Shown here: positions 1-9,897 of the stretch, in pieces
Position numbering within the stretch: the first letter of the stretch is position 1
Layout: each line of letters begins with the position of its first letter
Origin: Candidatus Enterococcus courvalinii
GTDB lineage: Bacteria; Bacillota; Bacilli; Lactobacillales; Enterococcaceae
NCBI RefSeq assembly: GCF_017315945.1
Contig: NZ_JAFLWI010000010.1
Location: 1-52,454 of the forward strand
DNA: 52,454 bases
Reading direction: 5' to 3'
Notes under the pieces: generated by a model
Told to the model about the DNA's origin: nothing
Database searches by the model: none
What the model saw: only the letters and a program-made list of their open reading frames with translations
Program-made: the position numbers and the translations under genes

Positions 1-5
1 TTTAT

Positions 6-34
6 ATCATATCAGAGTGACGTTTGAATGTCAA
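6..34 (-). promoter_or_regulatory. Promoter P1 reading off the left edge (rRNA-type)
   Basis: Read on the minus strand: TTGACA (34-29), a 17-base spacer, TATGAT (11-6). A mixed T/A tract (35-58) sits immediately upstream, in the position of an UP element. The -35 is consensus, the spacing is optimal and the -10 is 5/6. Transcription would start within a few bases of the window edge and leave the window. Confidence 0.75.
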
Positions 35-92
35 CTCTTTTTTAAAAAAGTTTTTTTCGATTTCGTTTAAGAAATCTTTCAGCAACTCATTT

Positions 93-121
93 ATCATATC
101 GCATCGTTCGTTATTTGTCAA
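93..121 (-). promoter_or_regulatory. Promoter P2 of the tandem array
   Basis: Minus strand: TTGACA (121-116), 17-base spacer, TATGAT (98-93), the same boxes and spacing as P1 and 87 bp upstream of it. A T-rich tract follows the -35 on its upstream side (122-145). Confidence 0.75.
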
Positions 122-189
122 GAACTTTTTTTGAAGTTTTTCTTGATAAGATCAAGCTTCATGAGTAGTTCTTTTCAAACGACTTAGTT

Positions 190-218
190 ATCTTATCATG
201 TGATACCTCACACGTCAA
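190..218 (-). promoter_or_regulatory. Promoter P3 of the tandem array
   Basis: Minus strand: TTGACG (218-213), 17-base spacer, TAAGAT (195-190), with an A/T tract (219-250) directly upstream of the -35. It lies 97 bp upstream of P2. Confidence 0.6.
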
Positions 219-289
219 CAACTTTTTTAAATTTATTTTCTGAAAAAACTTTCATCTTTCAGCAGTTGTCCGCCTTGCGAACAAATAAT

Positions 290-318
290 AATATACCAAC
301 TAAAACAAGTCGGGTCAA
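290..318 (-). promoter_or_regulatory. Possible promoter P4 of the tandem array
   Basis: Minus strand: TTGACC (318-313), 17-base spacer, TATATT (295-290), again with a long T tract on the upstream side (322-347). It is the weakest match of the four, included because it repeats the same -35 plus A/T-tract design. Confidence 0.4.
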
Positions 319-469
319 TGAATTTTTTTGTTTTTTTTCGTTTTTTTCGTTTGTCCGATCATTACTATTTATAATGCGTTTTTCGTTCGCTTTTCAATCA
401 AATATCAATGATATCATTTTAAAGAAAGAGATAATTTTCGTTAAAACTCTTTTTAAATTCTTGAGTGAA

Positions 470-505
470 ATAAAAGACAGCTATCTGGATAACCAGACAG
501 CTGTC
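470..505 (-). terminator. lysS transcription terminator
   Basis: Inverted repeat 476-488 / 493-505 (13 positions, one mismatch) with a 4-base loop. On the minus strand it is followed by a T-rich run (475-468). It lies about 20 bases past the lysS stop. Confidence 0.85.
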
Positions 506-526
506 TTCTATTATTTAGTTTCCTAT

Positions 527-2041
<1,515 letters not shown>

Positions 2042-2079
2042 CTAGTTGTTCTCAGTTCTAATAATGCCAATGAAACACA

Positions 2080-2112
2080 AAAAAAGCAAGCCGAACTTAA
2101 ATTTTCGGCTTG
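2080..2112 (-). terminator. Terminator between dus and lysS
   Basis: Perfect 9-base inverted repeat (2087-2095 / 2104-2112), followed on the minus strand by a T run (2086-2079). It lies just past the dus stop and upstream of lysS, so the operon is at least partly separated here. Confidence 0.8.
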
Positions 2113-2139
2113 AAATTCACAAAAATCTTAGAAATCAGT

Positions 2140-3138
2140 TTAATGTTTTACAGCAACTTTTTCTGTTTTTTCTAAAAAAGCGTCAAGCAAATCATTGATT
2201 TCTTGTTGGTTTTCAGAATGATTGATTGCCACTTTTACTTTAGCTGCGCGAGGAATTCCTTTCAAATAGTAGGAAGCATGTGTCCGGAATTCACGACACG
2301 CTACTTGTTCACCTTTTAAATCAGCCAAACGTCGTAGATGAAGTTTCGCTGTCGCGATTTTCTCAGCAGGTGTTGGCTCAGGAATTAGCTCACCTGTTTC
2401 CAAGTAATGTTGCGTACGATGAATCATCCAAGGATTACCTAAAGCTGCACGCCCGATCATCACACCATCTGCTCCGACGTACTCCAACATACGTTTCGCA
2501 TCTTCGGGGGTTTTCACATCCCCGTTCCCCATAAAAGGAATCGTTAACTGTTGTTTGACTTCTTTCAAGACTTCCCAATCAGCTTGTCCTTCATACATCT
2601 GCACTCTAGTACGACCATGCATAGCAATTGCACCTGCACCAGCTGACTCTGCAGCTAATGCATTTTGAACGGCAAAAACGTGTTGATCATCCCAACCAAT
2701 TCGCATCTTAACTGTGACAGGTATATCTACAGCGGAAGAAACAGCATGAACCATTTCATAAACCTTATCTGGATCAAGTAACCACTTTGCTCCCGCTTCT
2801 GCCTTGATAACTTTGTTTACTGGACAGCCCATATTGATATCAATAATATCTGCTGTTGTATTTTCTTGAACAAATTGTGCCGCTTCAACCAAGCTATCTT
2901 TATTACCACCAAAAATTTGGACACTCAGCGGATGCTCTGTCTCTTCAATATGAAGCATCTCTAGCGTTTTTTTGTTTCGAAAATGGATGCCTTGATCGCT
3001 AATCATTTCGCATACAACTAATCCTGCACCAAATTCTTTAACCGTCACTCGAAAAGCAGAATTGCTGATCCCAGCCATTGGTGCAACAACTACACGATTC
3101 GGAATTTCCACATTCCCAATTTTCCACTGATGTTCCAA
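2140..3138 (-). CDS. dusB: tRNA-dihydrouridine synthase, DusB type
   Basis: FMN-dependent reductase that converts specific uridines of tRNA to dihydrouridine. The 332-residue protein has the TIM-barrel N-terminus (APMAG, residues 19-23), the signature NMGCPVNKV with the catalytic Cys at 105, and KMRIGWD plus MHGRTR in the flavin/tRNA-binding region. The family is clear; assigning the DusB subfamily is by general resemblance. The start is TTG (3138-3136), immediately after the hslO stop TAG with no gap. The Shine-Dalgarno GGAGGA is made of the last sense codons of hslO, so translation of the two genes is probably coupled. Confidence 0.93.
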   Translation of the reverse strand: MEHQWKIGNVEIPNRVVVAPMAGISNSAFRVTVKEFGAGLVVCEMISDQGIHFRNKKTLEMLHIEETEHPLSVQIFGGNKDSLVEAAQFVQENTTADIIDINMGCPVNKVIKAEAGAKWLLDPDKVYEMVHAVSSAVDIPVTVKMRIGWDDQHVFAVQNALAAESAGAGAIAMHGRTRVQMYEGQADWEVLKEVKQQLTIPFMGNGDVKTPEDAKRMLEYVGADGVMIGRAALGNPWMIHRTQHYLETGELIPEPTPAEKIATAKLHLRRLADLKGEQVACREFRTHASYYLKGIPRAAKVKVAINHSENQQEINDLLDAFLEKTEKVAVKH

Positions 3139-4026
3139 CTAAATTCCTCCTACTGCTTCTGCTTGCAGATCTAATAATTCTTGTTCAGAATACTCATATT
3201 TATTATTACAAAATGAACAAACTGCTTCTGCACCATGATCTTCATCAATCATTGCTTGAATTTCTTCTGTTCCTAGTGCAATGATTGCTTCTGCAAATTT
3301 TTCTTTTGAACAGTCACAAGCAAATTGAACAGGCATTTTTTCTAAAATATTTAATTCTTCTGTTCCCAATAATCCTTTTAAAATTTCTTCAGGTGTGTGT
3401 CCTTCATCAAGCAATGTTGAGATTCTTGGTGTTGTTTTCAGTTGTTCTTCGATTTTAGAAATCGTTTCTTCATCTGCACCAGGCATGATTTGGATCATAA
3501 ATCCACCAGCTGTTTTAATACTGTCATCTGTATTCACTAAGACACTTAGACCAACCGCTGAAGGAATTTGCTCAGAAATAGCTAAATAGTAAGTAAAGTC
3601 TTCCGCGATTTCACCCGAAACGATAGGAGTTTGCCCAGAGAAAGGTTCTTTTAATCCCAAATCCTTAGTTACTGTGAACATTCCTTGTGTTCCTACTGCA
3701 CCACGAACATCAATTTTCCCTTCTGGGTTCAACGGTAAGCTTAAATGCGGATTTTTAATATATCCTTTTACATCACCTTTACCATTTGCATCAACAACGA
3801 TCCCAACAGCTGGACCGTCTCCTTGAATACGAACCGTTAATTTATCTTCACCTTTTAGTGTCGCTCCTAATAATAAACTACCAACTAGTGTACGACCTAA
3901 CGCTGCCGACGATGTATGCCATGTATCGTGGCGACATTGTGCTTCTGCGACTGTATTTGTTGCTTGTACTGCATAAGCACGAACAAAACCATCATGTGCT
4001 AGTGCTTTAACTAAATAATCTTCCAT
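3139..4026 (-). CDS. hslO: Redox-regulated chaperone Hsp33
   Basis: Cytosolic holdase chaperone activated by oxidation. The 295-residue length is typical. The C-terminal zinc redox switch is intact, with CDC (Cys 237, 239) and CSFC (Cys 270, 273) in the family CxC...CxxC arrangement. The N-terminal core, with [12 protein letters not shown], is the usual substrate-binding domain. It is preceded by a good promoter (4068-4096), starts with ATG behind AAGGGG, and is directly followed by dus on the same transcript. The pairing of a thiol-oxidation sensor with a tRNA reductase is common in this gene order and need not be functional. Confidence 0.96.
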   Translation of the reverse strand: MEDYLVKALAHDGFVRAYAVQATNTVAEAQCRHDTWHTSSAALGRTLVGSLLLGATLKGEDKLTVRIQGDGPAVGIVVDANGKGDVKGYIKNPHLSLPLNPEGKIDVRGAVGTQGMFTVTKDLGLKEPFSGQTPIVSGEIAEDFTYYLAISEQIPSAVGLSVLVNTDDSIKTAGGFMIQIMPGADEETISKIEEQLKTTPRISTLLDEGHTPEEILKGLLGTEELNILEKMPVQFACDCSKEKFAEAIIALGTEEIQAMIDEDHGAEAVCSFCNNKYEYSEQELLDLQAEAVGGI

Positions 4027-4067
4027 TATTGTATGTACCCCTTTTTTGGTTTTTCAGCTCCTAGTGA

Positions 4068-4096
4068 ATCATACTAGCAACTTTCATTTTTTTCAA
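4068..4096 (-). promoter_or_regulatory. hslO-dus promoter
   Basis: Minus strand: TTGAAA (4096-4091), 17-base spacer, TATGAT (4073-4068), about 40 bases upstream of the hslO ATG. Confidence 0.75.
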
Positions 4097-4211
4097 CTTT
4101 TGAAATCAGAGCTTAATAATAAATCAAATTGAATAAAAGAGAAAACAATTTTTCTTGCATATAAATACTCGCTTCAAACTGCTCAATAGAAAACTAAATT
4201 GAATGGATTCA

Positions 4212-4247
4212 AAGAAAAAAAGCTGGGACATTTATTTGTCCCAGCTT
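4212..4247 (-). terminator. ftsH terminator
   Basis: Perfect 11-base inverted repeat AAGCTGGGACA (4220-4230) / (4237-4247), followed on the minus strand by a T run. It lies 13 bases after the ftsH stop and belongs to the GGGACA-type hairpins that recur in this window. Confidence 0.88.
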
Positions 4248-4259
4248 CAAAATATTTTA

Positions 4260-6413
4260 CTATTTATAACGATCTTCAAAGTTGTTTTTGTCGTAATCAG
4301 ACTCTTTGTCTTTTTCTTCTTCAGCAACTTCTGAACCAGTTTCTTCACTAGCCAATTTTACTTCTTCGGCTTCGTCTTTTAGTTCTTGTTTTGTTTCTTC
4401 AAAATCTTGTTTTTCTTCTGCTTGTTTTTCCGCATCTTTTTCTTCTAAAGCACGTTTCGCTTCTTCAAACGTTTGTGCTTCCTTTTCACTTGGATAATCA
4501 GCAGATTCTGTTCCCTCTGGCATCACGCCACGTTCGAACAATGATTTAATTGCTTTTGCATCCAGTGTTTCAAATTCAAGAAGTTTTTCTGCAATCAATT
4601 TATGTTGTTCACGGTGCGCTTCGATAATTTCATGCGCTTTTTGATGAGCATCCATCAAAATCTTGCGAACTTCTTGATCGATTTCAAATGCAACTTGTTC
4701 AGAGTAAGCTTTCGTTTGACCATAATCACGGCCAACAAATACTTGATGGTTTCCTTCATATTGAACTGGTCCAAGTCGATCACTCATTCCATATTCAGTA
4801 ACCATGCTTCTCGCTAATGAAGTTGCTTGTTCAAAGTCATTTGAAGCACCTGTTGATTGAACGCCGAAAATAATTTCTTCGGCTGTACGACCACCAAGTA
4901 ATCCAACGATTTGTTCAAACATATCTTCTTTAGTCATCAAGAATTGATCTTCTTTTGGTAAAGCGATCATGTACCCGCCAGCACGACCACGAGGGATGAT
5001 TGTTACTTTATGAACGATACGTGCGCGACTTAAGACTAAACCAACGATCGTATGTCCAGCTTCATGGTAAGCAACCATTTCGCGTTCTTTTTTGTTGATT
5101 ACACGATCTTTCTTAGCAGGACCAGCGATAACACGATCTTCTGCTTCATCAATATCAGATGCATCAATTTTCTTTTTATTACGACGAGCAGCTACCAAAG
5201 CAGCCTCGTTTAAAACATTTTCTAAATCCGCACCAGCAAATCCTGGTGTTTGTTGTGCAACAACTTTCAAATCAACGTCGTCAGCTAAAGGTTTATTTTT
5301 AGCATGAACACGTAAAATGGCTTCACGACCTTTGACATCTGGACGGCCAACCAAAATTTGACGGTCAAAACGACCTGGGCGTAGCAACGCTGGATCTAAG
5401 ACATCCGAACGGTTCGTTGCAGCAATCACAATTACGCCTTCATTCCCATCAAATCCATCCATCTCTACCAATAATTGGTTCAATGTTTGTTCACGTTCAT
5501 CGTGTCCGCCACCCATACCAGCTCCACGTTGACGGCCAACAGCATCAATTTCATCAATGAAAATGATTGCTGGCGCATTTTTCTTCGCTGTTTCAAACAA
5601 ATCACGTACACGACTTGCCCCAACACCGACGAACATTTCAACGAAATCAGAACCAGAAATTGAGTAGAAAGGTACACCGGCTTCACCGGCAACAGCTTTC
5701 GCTAATAACGTTTTACCTGTTCCTGGAGGTCCTTCTAAAAGAACACCAGCTGGAATTCTTGCACCTAATTCAACAAATCGACGAGGATCTTTCAAAAACT
5801 CAACGACTTCAACAAGTTCTTGTTTTTCTTCTTCTGCACCAGCAACATCAGAAAAACGAACACGGTTCGCTTTTTTGTCGGCTTCTTTGGCTTTTGACTT
5901 ACCGAAGTTCATCACTCGGCCACCGCCACCACCGCCACCGCCTTGTTGACCCATCATCATATAGAAGAAGAAAATGATGATCACAATCGGCAAGAAGCTT
6001 AATAGTAGTGATACCCAAATACCACTGCTTGATTCTTCTTTAATTGTTGTTCCTACATCATGTTGTCTTGCCAAATCTGTTACCTGACTTAATGTCGTGT
6101 CATTTGGCAAAATGATTGTTGTGAAGTGTGTTGTTGATACATCGGTTGAACCTAGGATTGCTAAACCGCCACTGTTGCTGACTGTTTGCTGTTCCTTGTA
6201 TTCACCAGTGATTTTATACACACCATTTGCAGGTTGAACACTAAATTCTTTGATTTTCCCTGACTCTAATTGTTCAGTGAATTTTGAGTACTCGATGTCT
6301 GACGACTGCTGGCTATTGTTACCAAAAATAAAATAGACCACCATGACCATCGCCAAAATCACGAGGACATAATATAAGGCATTTTTCATCATGCCGTTAT
6401 TCTTTTTGTTCAT
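4260..6413 (-). CDS. ftsH: ATP-dependent zinc metalloprotease FtsH
   Basis: Membrane-anchored AAA+ protease that extracts and degrades misfolded membrane proteins and short-lived regulators. Two membrane segments (about 11-31 and 131-153) flank an extracytoplasmic domain. A Gly-rich linker (158-165) leads to the AAA module: Walker A GPPGTGKT (228-235), Walker B IIFIDEID (283-290), and the second region of homology ending RPGRFDRQ. The zinc site HEAGH is at 450-454. The C-terminal tail (about 630-717) is long, highly charged and rich in E and K, as in other enterococcal and lactobacillar FtsH. It starts with ATG behind AAGGAGGG. An extended -10 promoter lies in the gap after hpt, so it can be transcribed separately from tilS-hpt. 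Confidence 0.98.
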   Translation of the reverse strand: MNKKNNGMMKNALYYVLVILAMVMVVYFIFGNNSQQSSDIEYSKFTEQLESGKIKEFSVQPANGVYKITGEYKEQQTVSNSGGLAILGSTDVSTTHFTTIILPNDTTLSQVTDLARQHDVGTTIKEESSSGIWVSLLLSFLPIVIIIFFFYMMMGQQGGGGGGGGRVMNFGKSKAKEADKKANRVRFSDVAGAEEEKQELVEVVEFLKDPRRFVELGARIPAGVLLEGPPGTGKTLLAKAVAGEAGVPFYSISGSDFVEMFVGVGASRVRDLFETAKKNAPAIIFIDEIDAVGRQRGAGMGGGHDEREQTLNQLLVEMDGFDGNEGVIVIAATNRSDVLDPALLRPGRFDRQILVGRPDVKGREAILRVHAKNKPLADDVDLKVVAQQTPGFAGADLENVLNEAALVAARRNKKKIDASDIDEAEDRVIAGPAKKDRVINKKEREMVAYHEAGHTIVGLVLSRARIVHKVTIIPRGRAGGYMIALPKEDQFLMTKEDMFEQIVGLLGGRTAEEIIFGVQSTGASNDFEQATSLARSMVTEYGMSDRLGPVQYEGNHQVFVGRDYGQTKAYSEQVAFEIDQEVRKILMDAHQKAHEIIEAHREQHKLIAEKLLEFETLDAKAIKSLFERGVMPEGTESADYPSEKEAQTFEEAKRALEEKDAEKQAEEKQDFEETKQELKDEAEEVKLASEETGSEVAEEEKDKESDYDKNNFEDRYK

Positions 6414-6472
6414 AGTTACCCTCCTTAAACACTAATTTGATTTTAGAAATTTTTATCAATCCTGACCATTTC

Positions 6473-6481
6473 ATTGTAACA
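6473..6481 (-). promoter_or_regulatory. Extended -10 promoter before ftsH
   Basis: Minus strand TGT-TACAAT (6481-6473) fits TGnTATAAT; no convincing -35. The predicted start is about 50 bases upstream of the ftsH ATG. Confidence 0.45.
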
Positions 6482-6502
6482 TAACTCATTTCAGAAAAGG
6501 CA

Positions 6503-7048
6503 CTAATTTGACTGATAAACACTAGGTTTTAAGACCCCAACATAAGGAAGGTTTCGATAAGCTTCTGCATAGTCTAAACCGTAGCCTACAACAAATTCAT
6601 TGGGCACATTAAAACCAACATAATCAGCTTCAATGTTCACAACGCGTCCCTCTGGTTTATCTAATAAAGTAACGATTTTCACGGAATTGGCTTTACGATA
6701 TTTAAAAAGATCAACTAAGTACGCAAGTGTTCGGCCACTGTCGATGATATCTTCAACAATCAGCAAGTCGCGACCTTCTACATTTGTATCTAAGTCTTTT
6801 ACGATTTTTACTTCACCGGAAGATACAGTGGCATTTCCGTAACTTGAAACATCCATGAAATCTAGCTCTAAATAAGTGTCAATTGAACGCACGATGTCTG
6901 CCATAAAAGGAACAGCTCCTTTTAATACGCCGACTACTAGTGGATTTTTATCACGATAAGTTTCAGTTAATTCTTTGCCCAGTTCTTCACAACGAGCTTG
7001 TATCTCTTCTTTTGAAATCAAAACTTTCTCAATATCCTTTTCTAACAT
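6503..7048 (-). CDS. hpt: Hypoxanthine phosphoribosyltransferase
   Basis: Purine salvage enzyme that makes IMP or GMP from hypoxanthine or guanine and PRPP. With the start chosen at 7048 it has 181 residues, normal for the family. The PRPP loop [10 protein letters not shown] and the dimer/base-binding segment [17 protein letters not shown] are intact. An in-frame ATG exists at 7123, but that region is inside tilS. The ATG at 7048 has AAGGAGAA at the right distance and gives the canonical N-terminus [12 protein letters not shown]. It overlaps the 3' end of tilS by 20 bases, so the two are translationally coupled. The tilS-hpt-ftsH order is widely conserved in Firmicutes. Confidence 0.96.
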   Translation of the reverse strand: MLEKDIEKVLISKEEIQARCEELGKELTETYRDKNPLVVGVLKGAVPFMADIVRSIDTYLELDFMDVSSYGNATVSSGEVKIVKDLDTNVEGRDLLIVEDIIDSGRTLAYLVDLFKYRKANSVKIVTLLDKPEGRVVNIEADYVGFNVPNEFVVGYGLDYAEAYRNLPYVGVLKPSVYQSN

Positions 7049-8444
7049 TGGGTTCTCCTTCCAGTTGCTTCTTTTGATATTTGTAAAGAAGTATGTAGTG
7101 TATTTTATCAGTTTCTTTGGCAATACTCAAATAAGAAAAGACAAAAGGAGCAACACTATACACGTTTCTTTGTGCATCTGTAATCAAGTACGCTTGTTTC
7201 CTTTGTACGTCAGGGATTTTTTTGTCGATAAAGTAACGAGAAATTTTTTTCGTAAGCGTTTCGGTCAAACGAATTCGATCACCAGGAAGTCGTCGATCCA
7301 CCTGAAGTTCTGTTCCTTCTTCAAGCCACAAATCATGTCTAAATTCTGACCAATCAGCAAGATTTTCTGGTACAGCTATCTTGTCACTCGAAAACAACCC
7401 AATCCATTGTGAATCACTTAAATAAATTGGCTGGTTTGGAAGCAAATCTCTTGGTGTGAAACTTTGCAGTGGTCGTGACTGTTCAATTCTTACATTCATA
7501 TATTCTTTTTTGAACACCCAACCTTTACCTAGATCAAACTGCCATTGGCTTTTTTCGCTTTGCCACTGATTGACTAGAAATAAAACCTGCTGTTCTTTTA
7601 CTGCGACAGTTGTTTCGTTAAACAACTGTTCAAAAAGTGTATGAAGAAAAAAGTAACGTTCACTTTCAGCCATTGCCGAAATATTTGCTGCAGAAATTTG
7701 CCAACCATTAGCTAATGGTTCGAGAAGTTCAGTTACCTTTTCACTCATCTGTTTTTGAATCAATTCATCTGCCCATTGAATCTGCTTTGAAAATCGTTGG
7801 AAATGACGTAAAGCTTGCACATTTTCTTCTTTTAATTGCGGAACAACTAAGTGACGTAGTCGGTTTCTTTGGACATCTAGTTCCTGATTTGTTACATCTT
7901 CAAAATAAATCAGCTGTTGTTTGTTCGCATATTCATATAATTGTTCCTTGTTATAACTTAGTAATGGACGAATCAATTTCCCTGTTGCAAATGGTTGAAT
8001 TTCTTTGATTCCAGCAAAGCTATTCAATTGTCCCCCTCTTAAAATTTTCATCAAAATCGTTTCAATTTGGTCATCTCCATGATGGGCTGTCATCAACGTA
8101 TCGTACCCTTTCTCGTACATGATTCGAGAGAATGTTTGGTAACGAAATTGACGTGCAGCTGTCTCAACACCCGTTTCAGCAGGCAGTTCCCACGTAATGG
8201 AATAAAAAGGAAGATTCTTTTCTTTCGTATATTTTTGTAAATACTGTTCTTCCTCAGCAGACTCTACCCGCAACTGGTGATTGACATGAACAACGCCCAA
8301 AGTAAAGCAATCTTTTTGTTGTGCAGCTAACAATAAATCCAACAAAACCATTGAATCCACTCCACCAGAAACAGCAACTAAAATTTTGGTTTTTTTCGAC
8401 CAGAAATGTTTTTGTTGTCCTAATTGACTAAACGATTCTTTCAA
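7029..8444 (-). CDS. tilS: tRNA(Ile)-lysidine synthase
   Basis: Essential ATP-dependent enzyme that converts the wobble cytidine of the CAU-anticodon tRNA-Ile to lysidine, so that it reads AUA and is charged with isoleucine. The PP-loop motif SGGVDS is at residues 26-31, followed by the HHGDDQIET segment of the N-terminal domain. The C-terminal part contains the TilS substrate-binding/C domain (LPGDRIRL and following). The frame is open up to an ATG at 8483, but that ATG lies inside a terminator hairpin. The TTG at 8444 has GGAGG 9 bases upstream and gives [11 protein letters not shown], the expected N-terminus, for 471 residues. A terminator ends just before the ribosome binding site. Confidence 0.93.
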   Translation of the reverse strand: MKESFSQLGQQKHFWSKKTKILVAVSGGVDSMVLLDLLLAAQQKDCFTLGVVHVNHQLRVESAEEEQYLQKYTKEKNLPFYSITWELPAETGVETAARQFRYQTFSRIMYEKGYDTLMTAHHGDDQIETILMKILRGGQLNSFAGIKEIQPFATGKLIRPLLSYNKEQLYEYANKQQLIYFEDVTNQELDVQRNRLRHLVVPQLKEENVQALRHFQRFSKQIQWADELIQKQMSEKVTELLEPLANGWQISAANISAMAESERYFFLHTLFEQLFNETTVAVKEQQVLFLVNQWQSEKSQWQFDLGKGWVFKKEYMNVRIEQSRPLQSFTPRDLLPNQPIYLSDSQWIGLFSSDKIAVPENLADWSEFRHDLWLEEGTELQVDRRLPGDRIRLTETLTKKISRYFIDKKIPDVQRKQAYLITDAQRNVYSVAPFVFSYLSIAKETDKIHYILLYKYQKKQLEGEPNVRKGY

Positions 8445-8460
8445 GGCGATCTTCCTCCTT

Positions 8461-8509
8461 TCAAAAAAGAAAAGCCGAGACAAAACGAAGCCAATGTTTT
8501 GTCCCAGCT
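8461..8509 (-). terminator. Strong hairpin between yabR and tilS
   Basis: A 14-base stem 8473-8486 / 8496-8509, fully paired in the minus-strand RNA if two G-U pairs are allowed, with a 9-base loop. A T run (8472-8462) follows. The tilS Shine-Dalgarno begins within or just after this T run, so the hairpin is either a terminator with read-through or an attenuator. Confidence 0.82.
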
Positions 8510-8597
8510 ATATTTTTATTTGGTACGAATAATGATGTGTTCAACAAATGTTCATCTTAGCTAGTAAGAAAAACGTTAGGGTGATTATTCATCTTTA

Positions 8598-9080
8598 TTA
8601 GCTACGACGTCCGCCGCGACCTCCACGTTTTCCTTCAGTGTTACGCTTTAATGAAGTTAATCGATCATCACTATCTTTCAAAAATGAACTCATCAATGAA
8701 TCGAAGTCTTCTTTCGTATTTGAAGGTTGACTGCGAGAAAAAGATTTTTTTTGTGTTGAGCGCGTACGATTTTCCCGAGGTTCCTTATTTTGATGTTGAA
8801 ATTTCTTTGCGTTATGATTTGTTTCTTTACCAGCACTTTCTGGTTGTTCTTGTGCTTTACGAATGGATAATCCAATTTTTCCGTCATCACCAACAGATGT
8901 AACTTTCACTGTCACCTCATCGCCAACACTTAATACATCATGAATATCTTTTACAAAACCGTTTGATACTTCACTGATATGGACTAAACCTGTTTTACCA
9001 GAACCTAAATCAATAAATGCACCAAAATTTGTAATACCTGATACTTTTCCTTGCAGTTTTGCTCCTACCTCGATTGACAT
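8598..9080 (-). CDS. yabR: S1 domain RNA-binding protein, YabR type
   Basis: Small cytosolic RNA-binding protein of 160 residues. A single S1 motif occupies about residues 5-75 (GKVSGITNFGAFIDLG, GLVHISEV, VGDEVTVKV, GKIGLSIRKA). It is followed by a basic low-complexity tail rich in N, R, Q and S, ending GKRGGRGGRRS, an RGG-like tail that would also bind RNA. This matches the YabR protein encoded downstream of divIC in Bacillales and Lactobacillales. The precise function is not settled; association with ribosomes is the usual assumption. ATG start with GGAGGAA 10-11 bases upstream. A terminator follows. Confidence 0.9.
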   Translation of the reverse strand: MSIEVGAKLQGKVSGITNFGAFIDLGSGKTGLVHISEVSNGFVKDIHDVLSVGDEVTVKVTSVGDDGKIGLSIRKAQEQPESAGKETNHNAKKFQHQNKEPRENRTRSTQKKSFSRSQPSNTKEDFDSLMSSFLKDSDDRLTSLKRNTEGKRGGRGGRRS

Positions 9081-9124
9081 AAAAAAAATGTTCCTCCTAT
9101 TTATTACCCAATTTATATTCCTGC

Positions 9125-9589
9125 TTATTTTGCAGTTGTAGAACTCGTTGATTGGTTTGTTTCTTCTGTTGAACTATTTGTATTAGATTCCAATACTGGA
9201 TAGACTTGCTCGCCTTCTTTAGAATAAAAGAATTTGCTTCTGGCAAGTTTTGCCACATAGTCGTCATCCTTCAGCAGCGAGACATCTGATTTTAATTGCG
9301 TGACGTCTGCTTTGACTTCTTTCATTTCCGTAGTAGCTTCGACCTTTAACTCAGCTAGTTTATCTAGACGTTGCATATCTCGGAAAATTTGCACACCAAT
9401 GATTGAAAAAATGAACAAAGCGCCTAATAAGATGACTGCTAACCGACGTCTACGAAAAACGAGCTGACGTTGTTGTTTTTGAAACTCAGCGTATTTTTTC
9501 TTTGTGTAATCTGTATCTAACGCAGCAATTTTATTGCCTTTTTTTGCCACTTGCTTTCGCTCCAATCTGTTTTGGCTTGTCTTTTCCAT
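9125..9589 (-). CDS. divIC: Septum formation initiator DivIC
   Basis: FtsB/DivIC-family bitopic membrane protein of the divisome. A basic cytoplasmic N-terminus is followed by one membrane segment (about 52-70, LAVILLGALFIFSIIGVQIF) and an extracytoplasmic coiled coil (about 80-115). The conserved tail is LARSKFFYSKEGEQVYPV, then a Ser/Thr-rich end. The start is uncertain. The ATG at 9589 overlaps the -10 box of a near-consensus promoter and has no clear Shine-Dalgarno. GTG at 9550 (residue 14) has GGAG 9 bases upstream and would give 141 residues. I list the longer form. It sits between rqcP and yabR. Confidence 0.93.
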   Translation of the reverse strand: MEKTSQNRLERKQVAKKGNKIAALDTDYTKKKYAEFQKQQRQLVFRRRRLAVILLGALFIFSIIGVQIFRDMQRLDKLAELKVEATTEMKEVKADVTQLKSDVSLLKDDDYVAKLARSKFFYSKEGEQVYPVLESNTNSSTEETNQSTSSTTAK

Positions 9590-9616
9590 TATACCAATAT
9601 CAATAAAGCTTGTCTA
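9588..9616 (-). promoter_or_regulatory. Near-consensus promoter overlapping the divIC start
   Basis: Minus strand: TAGACA (9616-9611), 17-base spacer, TATAAT (9593-9588). The last two bases of the -10 are the first two of the upstream divIC ATG. Transcription should begin near 9581, inside the longer frame. Confidence 0.7.
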
Positions 9617-9621
9617 ATCTA

Positions 9622-9888
9622 TTAATTTGCGTTTTCTGTTCTTGTTTCTGAAATAATTTCGTACATTTTTTGTGCATCTTCTTTTTTTGTTGATTCGTGA
9701 AGTTCATTGACTTTGACTTCCATCGTCTTGTTTCCAAACTGGATCTTTAATACATCGCCAACTTTGACATCACTCGAAGATTTTGCTAACTTACCATTCA
9801 CCTGGATTCTACCTTTATCAGCCACTTCTTTTGCTACAGAACGTCGCTTGATAATACGAGAAATTTTCATAAATTTATCTAATCGCAT
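9622..9888 (-). CDS. rqcP: S4-domain ribosome quality control protein RqcP (YabO)
   Basis: An 88-residue protein that is almost entirely an S4 RNA-binding domain ([21 protein letters not shown]..., [24 protein letters not shown]). RqcP/YabO proteins of this size act with RqcH in alanine tailing of nascent chains stuck on 50S subunits. That role comes from the family, not from this sequence. It starts 9 bases after the flippase stop, with GAGG upstream, and is followed by divIC. The order mfd-flippase-yabO-divIC-yabR is the standard Bacillales arrangement. Confidence 0.92.
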   Translation of the reverse strand: MRLDKFMKISRIIKRRSVAKEVADKGRIQVNGKLAKSSSDVKVGDVLKIQFGNKTMEVKVNELHESTKKEDAQKMYEIISETRTENAN

Positions 9889-9897
9889 AATATATCC

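Larger units (their letters stand above)
1..469. other. Non-coding AT-rich region downstream of lysS, promoter array
   Basis: I see no credible gene here. A 121-codon open frame on the plus strand (200-565) has no ribosome binding site and runs through the lysS terminator into lysS, so I treat it as chance. What the stretch holds is a series of promoter-like elements on the minus strand, listed separately, each with an A/T-tract just upstream of its -35 box. An rRNA operon lying beyond the left edge would explain this, but that is inference. Confidence 0.6.

Noticed and set aside
5567-5977. 136-codon plus-strand frame opposite ftsH
   Set aside because: Lies wholly antisense to the conserved AAA domain; no ribosome site and His/Gln/Leu bias typical of a shadow frame.
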